Assembly (NCBI GenBank): GCA_023101885.1
Contig: JALPQD010000411.1
Span: 933,909-997,908 of the forward strand
DNA from: Typhlomys cinereus
Lineage: Eukaryota; Chordata; Mammalia; Rodentia; Platacanthomyidae
Length of the DNA stretch: 64,000 nucleotides
Direction of reading: 5' to 3'
Position 1 is the stretch's first letter; the number at the start of each line of letters is the position of its first letter. Both the position numbers and the translations under genes were made by a program. The notes beneath the pieces are model-generated. The model saw only the letters and a list, made by a program, of their open reading frames with translations, had not been told where the DNA came from and did no database searches. Shown one piece after another: positions 47,046 through 57,720 of this stretch.

Positions 47046-47230
47046 AGCTGGCAAGAAGGCTCAGATGGTAAAGGCGTTAGCTGCCAAGAGAGAACCTGAG
47101 TTCGATTCCCTTGACTTACATAGTAAAAAGGAAAAATTGAGTTCACCAAGTTGTCTTTTGACCATCGCAAATACACCATAGCATTAGTGTATGCATGATA
47201 AAAAATGTAAAAAAAACATATAATGTAGAT
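47046..47230 (+). repeat. tRNA-derived SINE remnant
   Basis: Head GAGCTGGCAAGAAGGCTCAG and box-B-like AACCTGAGTTCGATTCCC start a B2/B4-type copy. The rest is diverged and ends A-rich. Confidence 0.6.
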
Positions 47231-47589
47231 CTGTTTAATTAGGTAGTAATATATATGATTAAATCTGTGCAATTATTTATATTTTGTAACAAGCAGTACA
47301 AAAGTATATGCTAAAAATATCAAATGCATCACCTTATATGAAAAAAATTGGATTTTTAAATTCCTTTTGTTACCTAAATGGAGGACCTATATGCTAAATC
47401 ATATTTACTGAGATTTTTTTTAAAGATTTTGGTTCAATAACATTTCCAAATCTAGGAAGTAAAGTTCCAAACAATTTTCTAAACATATCCATCTTTGGTC
47501 CACAAGGGTGATGCGAGACAGTAGTCAGGATAAGTGGCAGAACTTTATGCAAGATACATTTCACTGATTTTTAAAGCTGAAAAAAATGA

Positions 47590-48065
47590 CCTCTTAATTT
47601 TTTATAATTTTTAAATTTTTCCCTAGTTTTACAAGCATATTGAGTACTTATCCCTGCCTCCCTCATTCCCCTCTCCTTTTCTTCATCAATCCATCCCATT
47701 CTCTCCCACTTTCCTGCCTGTCTACTTCTATGGGTCCCAGGGTTTCCTCTGGCTTGTCTACTCTTGTGGGGGTGCCATATAAGCAGCTCCTCCTCGGGCC
47801 ACCCCACTGATAAGGGTGTTCCGCTTCACTCATCCAGCCCTAGTCCCCAGAATTTCCTCTGTATATTCTTATCTCTCCTGAGATCCTTCCTCAATAGTCT
47901 ATGGGGCATGTTGCTATGTCAGTCATTGTGCAGGTCTGGTGAGGGCAAATCTCATTCCAATGATTTCCTGGATGCAGCAGCCTTGCCTTGAATGGAGTGT
48001 CTTGTCCAATGGTGGACCTTCTCATCTTAAGACTCTTACGATCTTACTGCCCCTTCTTCTACAAT
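47590..48065 (-). repeat. L1 3' UTR fragment (lineage 2)
   Basis: Reverse of the 9480-9893 type: TTACAAGCATATTGAGTACT, GGGCCACCCCACTGATAAGG, TCATCCAGCCCTAGTCCCCA, and CTTACTGCCCCTTCTTCTAC at the far end. It is the longest lineage-2 copy here. Confidence 0.65.
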
Positions 48066-49499
48066 AACCTCTTAATTTTTGTATCTTATTTTATATTACC
48101 ATCACTAGCTTAAGCTTCCTGCAACTTTCAAAGAGAGGTTGAAAGAAATATGACTTTTAAAACATGAAGAATTAGAATACATGTGCTATGTAACATGGAT
48201 CTTGTCTGAAAATCTGTTTGGTCCTTTCAACTATTTATAATCATGGTTGCAAGAAATGTCTCATGAGGGTGAGCATGGTTGCCCCTCTTCGTGCCAATAT
48301 TATGCCACTATTTAAAAAGATTAAATACAACTTAAAGCAAACTGTCGGTGTGGGTGAATCAGCTAGTCCTGCAGCCAGGGTCATTTTTATACCTGTCATC
48401 ATCCGAGATAGCGCAATGGTGTCTGAGTGTTTCCAGAGTTCTGCAGGACCACCCTGCGCAGGATACAGAGAATAGTGGTTGAGAAAAGACCTCAGCAATG
48501 AAAACGGAATGAGACTACTCTGGGTAGGAACTAAAAAGAGGTGCTGGGGGTACAGCCATGACTCCACAGAGTCTGCGGGGGGTGCCACGTTCTACTAATG
48601 GAAATGGCTATAGACTGGGCAAAACATGATGCAAGATGAATGACATGACCAGCAGGGTCCTGACTACACGATGACCCCCTTTTCCTGCAGACCCCATTGT
48701 GTTGTTTTACTTTATGTGGAAACTGAAATACAGTACCATTAAATTAAAAATGTGTGTATGTTGCTTCCAGGAGGGCTAGAAGATTATTCGCTGGCATGTG
48801 CTTTTTCAACGTACAAGGTATCTGAATTTTTCTTTTCTCTTCCAACAGGGTGTCCACAATGATATTTATCTCTGAATGAGGTGAAAGGAAATATTATTTC
48901 TGTCCCTTCAGCAGGCACAACTTAAATGCTGCCTACAGAAGGAAAGCCAAAAGAGGCAGATGGATCTCAGAATCAAGAGTGGCTGGGGGAGAGAAGCAGC
49001 TACGAGAAACCTCCAGCACCTCCCGCCACGTTGCACACTGTCCTCACATAAAATATCTGAAATATCCTGTCCACTCTTAGGATTTTGATTAGCCTTCGTT
49101 CCACACATACATGAAATGCTTTCTATTCTGAAAATGCAGAACTGAGAAATTGAGTAAATTCCAATGTTCAGTCAAATCACACTCATAGTATGAGTTTCCC
49201 AGAACCAAATATGGAGACAATACTCAGCAGTTCAAGTTAAAACTGTTTCAAATTCTTGAGTAGTTTACAAGCTCCAGAACTGAATGCGAACTTGAGATTT
49301 GAAATTAGGCCATGTTAGTCACCAAGCAGGTGATTCCAGTGGACACACGACATATCTTCTCCTCCCAACCTGATTCCAGTAAGGACCTGTACTTGCAAAT
49401 GTCTGGGAATGATTGCCTAGAAATTTGATTCAAAGCATTTTGAGCTGTTGGCTGGAGAGGAAAATTTTGACTTTCCTAAAAACAGAGGAATGACTAGGC
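48066..49499. other. unassigned
   Basis: No named feature. 48240-48600 is less AT-rich but has no supported exon. Confidence 0.3.
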
Positions 49500-49585
49500 C
49501 ATCTTTTAAACTTGGAGTCTGACTCTGTCGTAGATTTATGACCTTGCTTAAGTCTATTTCTAGCCCACAACTCTTCCTTTTGGCT
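49500..49585 (+). repeat. MIR SINE fragment
   Basis: GTCTGACTCTGTCGTAGATT followed by TATGACCTTGCTTAAGTCTA resembles the MIR core (TGTGTGACCTTGGGCAAGTC). Confidence 0.5.
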
Positions 49586-49634
49586 AGTTAACTAGTACCA
49601 ATACCTTAGACAGACAAAAGAGAGGCAATTAAAA

Positions 49635-49635
<1 letters not shown>

Positions 49636-49684
<49 letters not shown>
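49636..49684 (+). repeat. (CA)n microsatellite
   Basis: A pure CA run of about 24 units, not attached to a SINE I can see. Confidence 0.97.
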
Positions 49685-49686
<2 letters not shown>

Positions 49687-50110
49687 ATCTGTGAGTTTTG
49701 AAGCAATAAAGCAATGGTGTCAGTGGGGTTTGGGAAATAGATATAAATTGAATTTTTTGTTTCATGCTATGCTTACTCCATCAGTTTGTATCAGGAACAT
49801 ATTAAAAATTAAAACAATAGATTGAAGATACTAAGGCAAATCAATCACATAATAATTTCACAGTATCTTATAGGGTGTCAATAGGTCCATTTGATTAAGA
49901 GAGAAATCCGGACAACATTTGGCAGACAGAAAGTCTTCAGACAATATAAGCCTTACTTAAAATATACAAGGACCATATATATACTAAGCAGAATATTCCA
50001 CTTACAATAAAGATGTCAAGATTTACATTATTTCAGGTTCTGCAGACTAAAGCACAGGCTGACAGGCCTAGTAGACTAACAATTTCATTTTCTCTCTCTT
50101 TCATCATCTT
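49685..50110. other. unassigned
   Basis: No recognised feature. Confidence 0.3.
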
Positions 50111-50363
50111 TTTTAATGTGTGCATGTGTATCAGAGGGCACTGTATGTCTCTGTGGAGGTCCAAGGGTGACTTCGGGAATCATCTGGATTGCTTTACCTC
50201 CTTCTTGCTTTGCTCTGAGATTTCCCAGGCTCTGCCCACCAGGGCCGGACATGCAGGCCACCGTCAATTCTCCCTGGTGTTTTTACCTGGGACCTGGGAT
50301 CCAAACTCAGGACTTTCTGCTTGTGAGACAGAGTCTTAACCCCTGAGCCATCTCTCCAGCCCA
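50111..50363 (-). repeat. B2-superfamily SINE with intact target-site duplication
   Basis: Full reversed copy: TGTATCAGAGGGCACTGTAT, GGTCCAAGGGTGACTTCGGG, TTTCCCAGGCTCTGCCCACC, GGATCCAAACTCAGGACTTT, ending CTGAGCCATCTCTCCAGCCC. The 14-bp TCTTTCATCATCTT is exact at 50097-50110 and 50364-50377. Its TG tail is very short. Confidence 0.92.
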
Positions 50364-51199
50364 TCTTTCATCATCTTGAAATGCGATAGTTTCAATAGTG
50401 ATTAACAAAAATATTCTCTTTGTATCAGTTTTCAAGTTAACTATTTTTGGAGGTAATTATTAATTCAACAAAGGTTACTTTAAATATTCATACTAAAAAA
50501 GTTGCTTATGACAGGTCTCATTGTCACAAGAACATTCACTTAATGTTTTCCCCTGGCCATTACAATGTTACAGCTACGCTTAGATCATTAGACATCTTAC
50601 ACTATTATTTCCATGATCTTCCCAAGATGCTAGCAATATTTTTATCCAGTGGACTGGATTCCATAGCAAAAAACTGACCAACACTGAAGAGCTTCAATTA
50701 CTCTAGCAAGTTAAGACTGTTCACTGAGAGCATATAATTGCACAGAAGAAAATATTCACAGCGTTAGAGTGAATGCTTCCTTCGAGGGTGTAAGGTTGCA
50801 GCTTCCATCAGAACTTTCAAAAATGCCAGTGCTTTTGTTAGGCAAGGAGAGTACATGCTAGAGAGCAGGCTGAATTTTTTTGTATCTCAGAAACAAACAG
50901 ACTCCACCCTCAAAGGGGATGTTGCATCATGCCATCATTGATGAGCCCAACTTAGCCACATCAAAAAGGAAAAAGGCCCAAGTGCTATTAACAATACTAT
51001 CCTCAACACCTGCTATTGTGTCTGTTGAAGTCAACTGGAAATTAGATGGCATATCACGAACCAGTCACCCGTTTACCTTTGACTATAAGAAAATGATGAG
51101 GCATTGCAACACTCTTCTTTATCATGTAGATCGATGAGGTAAGTGCATGGTCAAGATATAGATGAGAATGATCTGTCTTTGAGCAACAACATAGAGAAA
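50364..51199. other. unassigned
   Basis: No exon or named repeat. Confidence 0.3.
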
Positions 51200-51303
51200 A
51201 CGCCTGGGATTTGGAGTTAGGACACTGCACGTTGAGTCAAGCAAGGCTAATTGCTTGTTCTTTGACCATGGACGTCCGACTTGTTCTCTCTCTCTCTCTC
51301 TTC

Positions 51304-51352
<49 letters not shown>

Positions 51353-51530
51353 CTCTCCCTCCCTACCTCCCTTTCTCTTTCTCTTTCTCTCTCTCTCCCT
51401 CCATCTCTCTCTCTCTCCCTCCCTCTTTCTCATCCTTAGATTCCTCTCTGTAAACAATGGTAATGATGCCCACTCACTTTATAAGATTGTGGTAAAGTAT
51501 TAGAAAGTACTTTGTGCCAGCAATTTCACA
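51200..51530 (+). repeat. MIR SINE interrupted by a (TC)n expansion
   Basis: MIR-like sequence (TTTGACCATGGACGTCCGAC) leads into (TC)n at about 51283-51440, and MIR-like sequence resumes at CTCTCTGTAAACAATGGTAA, TGATGCCCACTCACTTTATA, then AGAAAGTACTTTGTGCCAGC. The expansion sits where MIR has AACCTCTCTG. Confidence 0.65.
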
Positions 51531-52338
51531 TAAGTGGAATGGGTTGTCTTCAACACTAAGGATGGATTCAAAGATCAAGCATAGTGGCTAAGAAAACAAT
51601 GACCACTTGGAACAATAAAAAACTCAAATACCTCAAGTCCCATAAAGCAATGAGAGCGTGATGCTCTGACATTACAGCCCCAAGGACAGTAAATGAGCAA
51701 CATATATAAGGGACAGGCAGGAGAAAGTTAAGTATTTGGGAACAGGTCTTTAAACACACAATCTGGCAAAACTGAACAGAACAAGCACTGCATTAGGCAC
51801 TCGGTACCCTTTATAAATGGTTCCAAGACTTAGTCAAGAGTTTTATTTTGCTTCACCCAGCTCTGGAGTATGACTTTTGTACTGGGTCAAAATTCTAAAT
51901 TCGCTTCATATGTATCCATACATGAGTCAGTGGACAATGACAGTTTCTATGGAAATAAGCAATTCCCAAGAAGGATTTTGAGGTACAATGGGCCCCATAT
52001 GTGGATACAGTGGGTACTGGACTTGTGGGTCCATCAAACAGCCACTGAAAGCATTTTTCAAAATAATGGCATCTGTATGACAACTACTTACATTTGTGTC
52101 ATGTACTGTAGGTGATAAGCAGATTTAAAGTATGCAGGAGAATCTATATGGATTATACATAAGCACTAAACAATTTTTCATAAGAGACTTGATTGTCAGG
52201 ATTATGGTATTTACAGGATCCTGGAACCGGTCACCCAAAGGTGCTGAGAGACAACTGTCATTCGCATTGCTCTGGTTTGGAAGACGACGTTGATGACTGC
52301 TACTGAGTTAGGTTTAATCGTAGAAGCATTAGGTAGTT
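51531..52338. other. unassigned
   Basis: No recognised feature. Confidence 0.3.
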
Positions 52339-52354
52339 GAAATTAAAGATCACA

Positions 52355-52651
52355 GGGAGGGGCTGGAAAGGTGGCTCAGGAATTAAGGCTCTGCCTTACA
52401 GGCGGAAGATCCTGAGTTCAGATCCTAGACCCCAGGTATAGACACCGGGTGGAAGCAGGGGTGGCAAGCGTTTCTGGTCCTGGTAGGGCGGAACCTGTGA
52501 ATCCCGGGGCAGAGTAAACAAGGAGGAGGTGGAGGCGTCCATAGTGGTTCCTGAATTCGTCTGTGGTTCTACATACACACACACATATACATACACACAC
52601 ATGTGCACACATGCATACACACAATTGAATAAAATCATAAATAATAAAAAA
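52355..52651 (+). repeat. B2-superfamily SINE, second subfamily, young copy
   Basis: GGGGCTGGAAAGGTGGCTCA, GATCCTGAGTTCAGATCCTA, GGGCGGAACCTGTGAATCCC and GGTTCCTGAATTCGTCTGTG, with a degenerate CA tail. The exact 16-bp repeat GAAATTAAAGATCACA flanks it at 52339-52354 and 52652-52667. Confidence 0.93.
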
Positions 52652-52667
52652 GAAATTAAAGATCACA

Positions 52668-53224
52668 ATTTTTCTTCTCTTTCTAGAAATACCTTACTTT
52701 CTAGATATATAATCCTGTTGTTATGATTGGTGATTTCCTCCATGTCCAGCCTGTTTACTTCCTTTCCCCCTTGATTGACCAATGAACTGTCTCATCCCCA
52801 TTAATCCTTACATATCACCCAGTGTTCTTATTCATTGCAATTTTGACATTTAACCAAGTGTAGGAATGTAGGGAGTCAAATGAAGGTTTAGAAGAGCTCA
52901 GAAAGTGAGTTTCTGAAAGACCTCTGTCTGGTTAATGATCTAGAAAAAACATGATTCCTAGCCCACAAGTGAGACAGCCAATGTCTACATATGTAGCAAT
53001 TTGGGGGAGAAAAATGTGACTCAGGACAAATGACAGGAGATACAGCATCCCAGACATCAGAGGAAAGCACAGACTTTCTCCCTTTCTAGTCAGGCTCCTG
53101 CCAGGGAACCTAGCCCCTGCCTCACTGTGCAGGCACAAATTCTCACACACGTAAGGACATCCACACACACTTTGGGAGTGTCAGAGGGAAGGATTATGCT
53201 ATTCTGGAAATAAGCAAATAAACC
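52668..53224. other. unassigned
   Basis: No recognised feature. Confidence 0.3.
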
Positions 53225-53622
53225 ATTGTCATAGTTAGACATAGGTGTCAACTTGACAGTGGAGGGTCTGAGCACATTTGTAGAGAATTAGTGGTTGAAT
53301 TAAGATTATCTAGCTAAAGAGGAAGGCCCAGCTCATGGTGGGTGGGATTAGGCCCTGGAATAAATCACTGAGAGCTGGTTGAGAGAGTTGGTATCCTTCT
53401 GTTCACTTGGCCAGACATGCTGGTCTGGCAAGTAAGGATTGTCCATCTCTCAGCTGTTATGTGATGATGGTGTGGCCAATTCCCTCTGCCCTGGTGTTGG
53501 TGCGTGCTCTCCCGTCAAGCTGGACTGAGAACTGTAACCAGGAATCATAAGAGAGAATAAACCCTTGTTCCCTTAAGCTGTTTGATAGTCATTTATCAGC
53601 AACCATGCAGGCGGACTGCAAC
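53225..53622 (+). mobile_element. URR1 DNA transposon
   Basis: TAGGTGTCAACTTGACAGTG, GGGTCTGAGCACATTTGTAG, GGAAGGCCCAGCTCATGGTG, GGGATTAGGCCCTGGAATAA, then GAGAATAAACCCTTGTTCCC and TTAAGCTGTTTGATAGTCAT. The order is that of URR1; it is reasonably well preserved. Confidence 0.7.
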
Positions 53623-53740
53623 ACCATCTTCCAGGCTGAGCCCAACAAGCACGATGAAATAAGGCAGGTATGCAGGGTACAGAACGGATGGAATGGCTGG
53701 GCTCCAAAGGAAAGGCATTATACGAGAGCTAAGAAACAGG

Positions 53741-53944
53741 GCTGGAGGAGATGGTTCATGGGTAAAGTCCTTGTTGTGAAAGGGTGAGAATCCTTTCTTG
53801 AGAGCCCCAGAACTCCAACGAAGCCAGAGGTGACAGTGGGCATCTGAATTCTAGCGCTCCTGTGGTATGATAGGAGGAGGAGACAGGAGAATCCCTGGAG
53901 GCGTGCAAGTCAGCTAGCATTGTACTTTAACCTTCACACATGTG

Positions 53945-53945
<1 letters not shown>
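53741..53945 (+). repeat. B3 SINE
   Basis: GGGCTGGAGGAGATGGTTCA, CAGTGGGCATCTGAATTCTA, AGGAGACAGGAGAATCCCTG and CTTCACACATGTGGAGAG follow the B3 order. Confidence 0.65.
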
Positions 53946-53992
<47 letters not shown>

Positions 53993-54016
53993 GAGACAGA
54001 GAGAGAGAGAGAGAGA
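53946..54016 (+). repeat. (GA)n(GACA)n microsatellite
   Basis: GA units pass into about eight GACA units and back to GA, as the tail of the B3 copy. Confidence 0.95.
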
Positions 54017-54704
54017 ACTGACATGAAGGCTAAGATGCTCACCGAGAGTAATGCCTTCCAGGTTAATAACCCAGCGTTCAGCTGCTGGTCTTACCAACAC
54101 AAAAGTCAGCACTGTTTTCAAAGAAACAAGCACATACCCCATCAATGCCCCTATGGAAACAAAGCTGGGACTGTCACAGGGGAGAGCCACCCCTTCCTGT
54201 CAGGAAGAATGTGGGAGGGTCTCAAAACAGATAGATACAAAAAATTAGATACATTGTGTATCTAATCTTATTTTGCTGGAAATCCTTTTGTGTGGGAATG
54301 GTGGGATTTGCACATATATTCCACTTTCTAAAAAAGCGTGTATGGGGCAGGAGCCTGCTCCAGGTGTCACTTCTACATGTACCCAAGCGGTTTCTAAACT
54401 TAAACTTCTCTGTCTAGAAAAGGAGAGTAATAACATACAAAAGCAATGGAGTTAAATCCTGATAAAACCATAACACTCTGAAAATACCATTGGCTGGAAA
54501 TGCATTTCATTCTTTACCATATAATGCAAACTGGTGCCCAGTAGGGCCAGTTGTTTATTTACCATTGTAATCACCTGACCAATTCGGAGCTGCAGCTCGC
54601 TCTCCTCCCTGGCATGTCACTAGATCAAGCCGAGTTCCAACTTCCAAATTCAAAACATGGTTTCCATTGAATACTGTCACTTCATACCATATAAAGTTGA
54701 AAAA
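54017..54704. other. unassigned; one possible donor at 54575
   Basis: No named repeat. On the minus strand GGTCAG/gtgatt near 54575 could be a splice donor following a GAGCTGCAGCTC palindrome, but nothing else supports an exon. Confidence 0.25.
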
Positions 54705-54850
54705 CAAACTCATAAACTTGAAGTATCATAGTTCCAAAACTGGCTACACATCACACAGAGTTACTGTGAAGATTCTCGGGAAATGCATACACCGTTCGCA
54801 CCATTTGGTAGAGTAAGGGCATAGTAAATGTATTTTATGGTTATTAAGAT
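54705..54850 (+). repeat. MIR SINE fragment
   Basis: GAGTTACTGTGAAGATTCTC and GTAGAGTAAGGGCATAGTAA resemble the MIR 3' half (TTGTGAGGATTAAATGAG...CATAGTAAGC). Confidence 0.5.
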
Positions 54851-55189
54851 CAGTATGACCTATAACAGAAGCTTTTGGTGTTCTTTTCTATCTCTGCATG
54901 TCACAAATTTACTACAAAAGAAAAATATACTATAATTCCCTCATTTCAAAAATGAATATGTTAAAAGGAACATTCTGCAACTGCTATCCGGATCCAAAAA
55001 ACTTTGACACCATAAGATGTATTATTCTCATGTAAAGTAATTCTTTTCATTATTTTGCTGTCCATGCTTTAAAAAGTCAAGTTATCATTAGATTGTTCAA
55101 AATCTGTGGACTTAATGTATGGGAAATAATTGACTGAGAACCGCTTGACTCTAAGGAGCATCCCTAAGTCACCTCACCCCAAGACTCAG

Positions 55190-55705
55190 GGTGCATTGTG
55201 GAAGAGAGAGCAGTAAGAGTGTAGGAGCCTGAAGGAGGTTAGGGAAGGGCCATACATTATCTTCTGGACATGACAAGGCTGCTGCACCATGAACTCATTG
55301 CAGTCATGTGTATTTTATCAAGGCCTACACAGGAATTGGCCTATCAACATTTCATCAAGAAAGGAGAAAGATCTCGAGTCCCTAAACCTCCCTGAGACAG
55401 TATTGAACGTTAATGCTGGATGTTGGTGGCGGGGAAGACGCCTTCCTCAATGGCATACCTAGTGATTTATGGTTCACACTCCAGCAAGTACTTAGCCACA
55501 TGCTAGTACTGGCAACCCAGGTGGAACTCAATGGGCCACTCATGCAAAAGACATAAAAGTAGGAGAAAGAACAATTGAGAAGAAGAAGGTGAGTAGTAGA
55601 AAAAGAAGGGGTGATGGGATTTGGAAATAAGATCTGAAATAACCTAAATTCATTGTATTCATGTATGAGACTCTAAATGACTAAGAATTTTAAAAATGCA
55701 TGGGT
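55190..55705 (+). repeat. L1 3' UTR fragment (lineage 3)
   Basis: CATGACAAGGCTGCTGCACC, ATTGGCCTATCAACATTTCA, CAATGGGCCACTCATGCAAA and AATTCATTGTATTCATGTAT are shared with the other lineage-3 copies. The first of these is close to a well-known mouse L1/Lx 3' UTR phrase. Confidence 0.7.
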
Positions 55706-57470
55706 TTGCAAAAGTGAATCAGTTGGGCAATCTGAAAAACACATTAGCTCCCATGTAGACATCCAACTGGGCGGGCTTTGTGGAAGATGCAAGGAATTGT
55801 ATGTAGGACCCCTTGCATGCTAGGAAGTGCTCAATTATGATAATAAATTATCATAAATCTTTCATCCTAGCTAGAGAACAATCCTTAGTTTAGACAAAGC
55901 CTTATATTTTGGGAGGTTCTATTATTCTGGAAACGTGGAGGTTTCTTTTTTTCCCACTCTCAGCTTATGGAAAATGTGAAACAATAATGTGAGAAACAAA
56001 CTCTAAAGAATGGCCCAGGCGCTACCTCCTGCAGTCAGACAGGAAAGTCCCAGGGCTATGAGGGCACCAGCTGATTCCAAACCTCCTACAAGGGGCCTAA
56101 AGAGAGATGGAAGGGTTGGAGTTACTTTTTTCTCCTTGGGCACTCTAGATTTTGCAGATCCTTCTACATTTTTTTTAAAAAAAAAAAGAAGGGGGAAAAT
56201 CCTGCGGTACTTTCATTTTCTGACAAATCAACTGAACCTGTTCCCATCGGAGATCTTTAGCTGATGGCTGAAATCTACGGCCCAGCATCTCTCTAACTCC
56301 ATCTCCACACAAAAGGATGGTGGCAAAGAAGAAAGAAAACTTGGTGTGCTCTGTGTCACAGAAGCCACAAGCTGAGGACACAGGTTGAACCTTCAGGAAC
56401 AATCCATCGCCCTGAGGAAACTGCACCCTTCGGAGTATTTTACGCTAGTCAAACACGGCACTGTCTGGTAAGACCACAGAAGAAAGCAGCCCCTCTCTGG
56501 TCTCCCAGTAGCTTAGGCAATGCTGCCTGGCCATCCTTCCCCCTCCCCCATGCTCTGATTCAAGGACCTGCCACTTTGGGAAGTTACCTCATCAACTCAG
56601 GTTTCAGCCCACTTGCCCCTCCCCTGCCTATTTTTTTTTTCCTTTCCTCTTAAGCAATCTATCCAGTGACCATCACAGAAGGACAAATGTCCCCAAGCAA
56701 AACAGCTCAATCCCTATATGGCTGCCACTTTGCAGCTCTCTCCAGAGCAAGCTCTGTTCTTGAACTAAAGAAAGGATGGTCCCCCACATGTCCCCCAGAG
56801 CTGATCACTGGTTTCAGGTGGCACTTTCATAACCCATGTCATAAACAGAGAAGAAAGACACTGAGCACCATAGAAACACTAAGACAAGAAGTACAAAAAC
56901 ATCTGAAAATTTGCTTTAATGAAGTGGAGGTGAGCTAGTTTGCTAAAGAAAAGTGGTAAGTGATATAGAATATAGCTTTCAATGCGCTGGAAAGCATTTA
57001 TGAAATCTGACAATAATTGCTCATGTGAATATCACTGTTAGTAGTTATCTATATCGGTGACTCTTGCACATAATTACCTCTTTCTTTTAGGTGCTTAGGA
57101 AGGGCGAAGTCAGTCATATCATACATTCACAAGCTATTTTGAACGTCTGTACTTTCAAGTTTCAATGGTAAAATGGGCTAAAATCAAACCCTGCCCTCGC
57201 TCACTTCCAGCAGTTCACTATTTTGTGGTCTGCATCTTGGTGCTGAATCTAAATTCTGTGGATCATAAAAATCCTAGGCATCTAGAAATAAATGCCTTTC
57301 ATAGTAGAAGGCATTAATCCTCCTTAAAGTCAGCAAACACGATCTAAAAACAGGTTCTTCAGAAAGTTAAAAAAAAACACACAAATCAGCAACTACAAAT
57401 AAGATATCTCCTTCCATGGGGTCAGAGGGAAACCAAATTCATAATAAAACAGCAGGTCGTTGGTTTAGTA
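55706..57470. other. unassigned
   Basis: Unique-looking sequence. I found no coding exon and no repeat I could name. Confidence 0.3.

Positions 57471-57521
<51 letters not shown>
57471..57521 (+). repeat. (CA)n microsatellite, (UG)n in gene sense
   Basis: CA run with CGCGCG at its left. On the minus strand it is a (TG)n run starting about 14 bases after the candidate splice donor at 57536. Confidence 0.95.
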
Positions 57522-57523
<2 letters not shown>

Positions 57524-57536
57524 TCTGGTTACTTAC

Positions 57537-57640
57537 TGAGGTGGTTCTTCTCCGTCCCCCTCACATCAGCCCCTGCCTATCTAGCTGCCAAATGCGGAGC
57601 AGGCCGCCAGCAGCTGTTTCCTTCAAGCTTGGGCTGCGAG
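57537..57640 (-). other. candidate RASGRP3 non-coding first exon
   Basis: On the minus strand this GC-richer, CpG-containing block ends CACCTCA/GTAAGTAACC, a perfect U2 donor core. It lies on the upstream side of RASGRP3, about 37 kb before the first coding exon, which itself begins with an acceptor and so needs an upstream exon. The 5' edge is a guess, set about 30 bases after a TATA-like box. No transcript evidence is available to me. Confidence 0.35.
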
Positions 57641-57720
57641 TCTTAAGCGGTCACATGCACCTCCTGATAAATACCACGCACGGTGCTTGGAGGTCAGGAG
57701 CCGAAGAACATTATTCTCTG
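57641..57720 (-). promoter_or_regulatory. candidate promoter, TATA-like box at 57666-57675
   Basis: Minus-strand GGTATTTATC could act as a weak TATA element. Flanking sequence has raised GC and CpG (GGAGGCGAGCGAAC, CACCGTGCGTGG) relative to the surrounding window. This is inference only. Confidence 0.25.
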
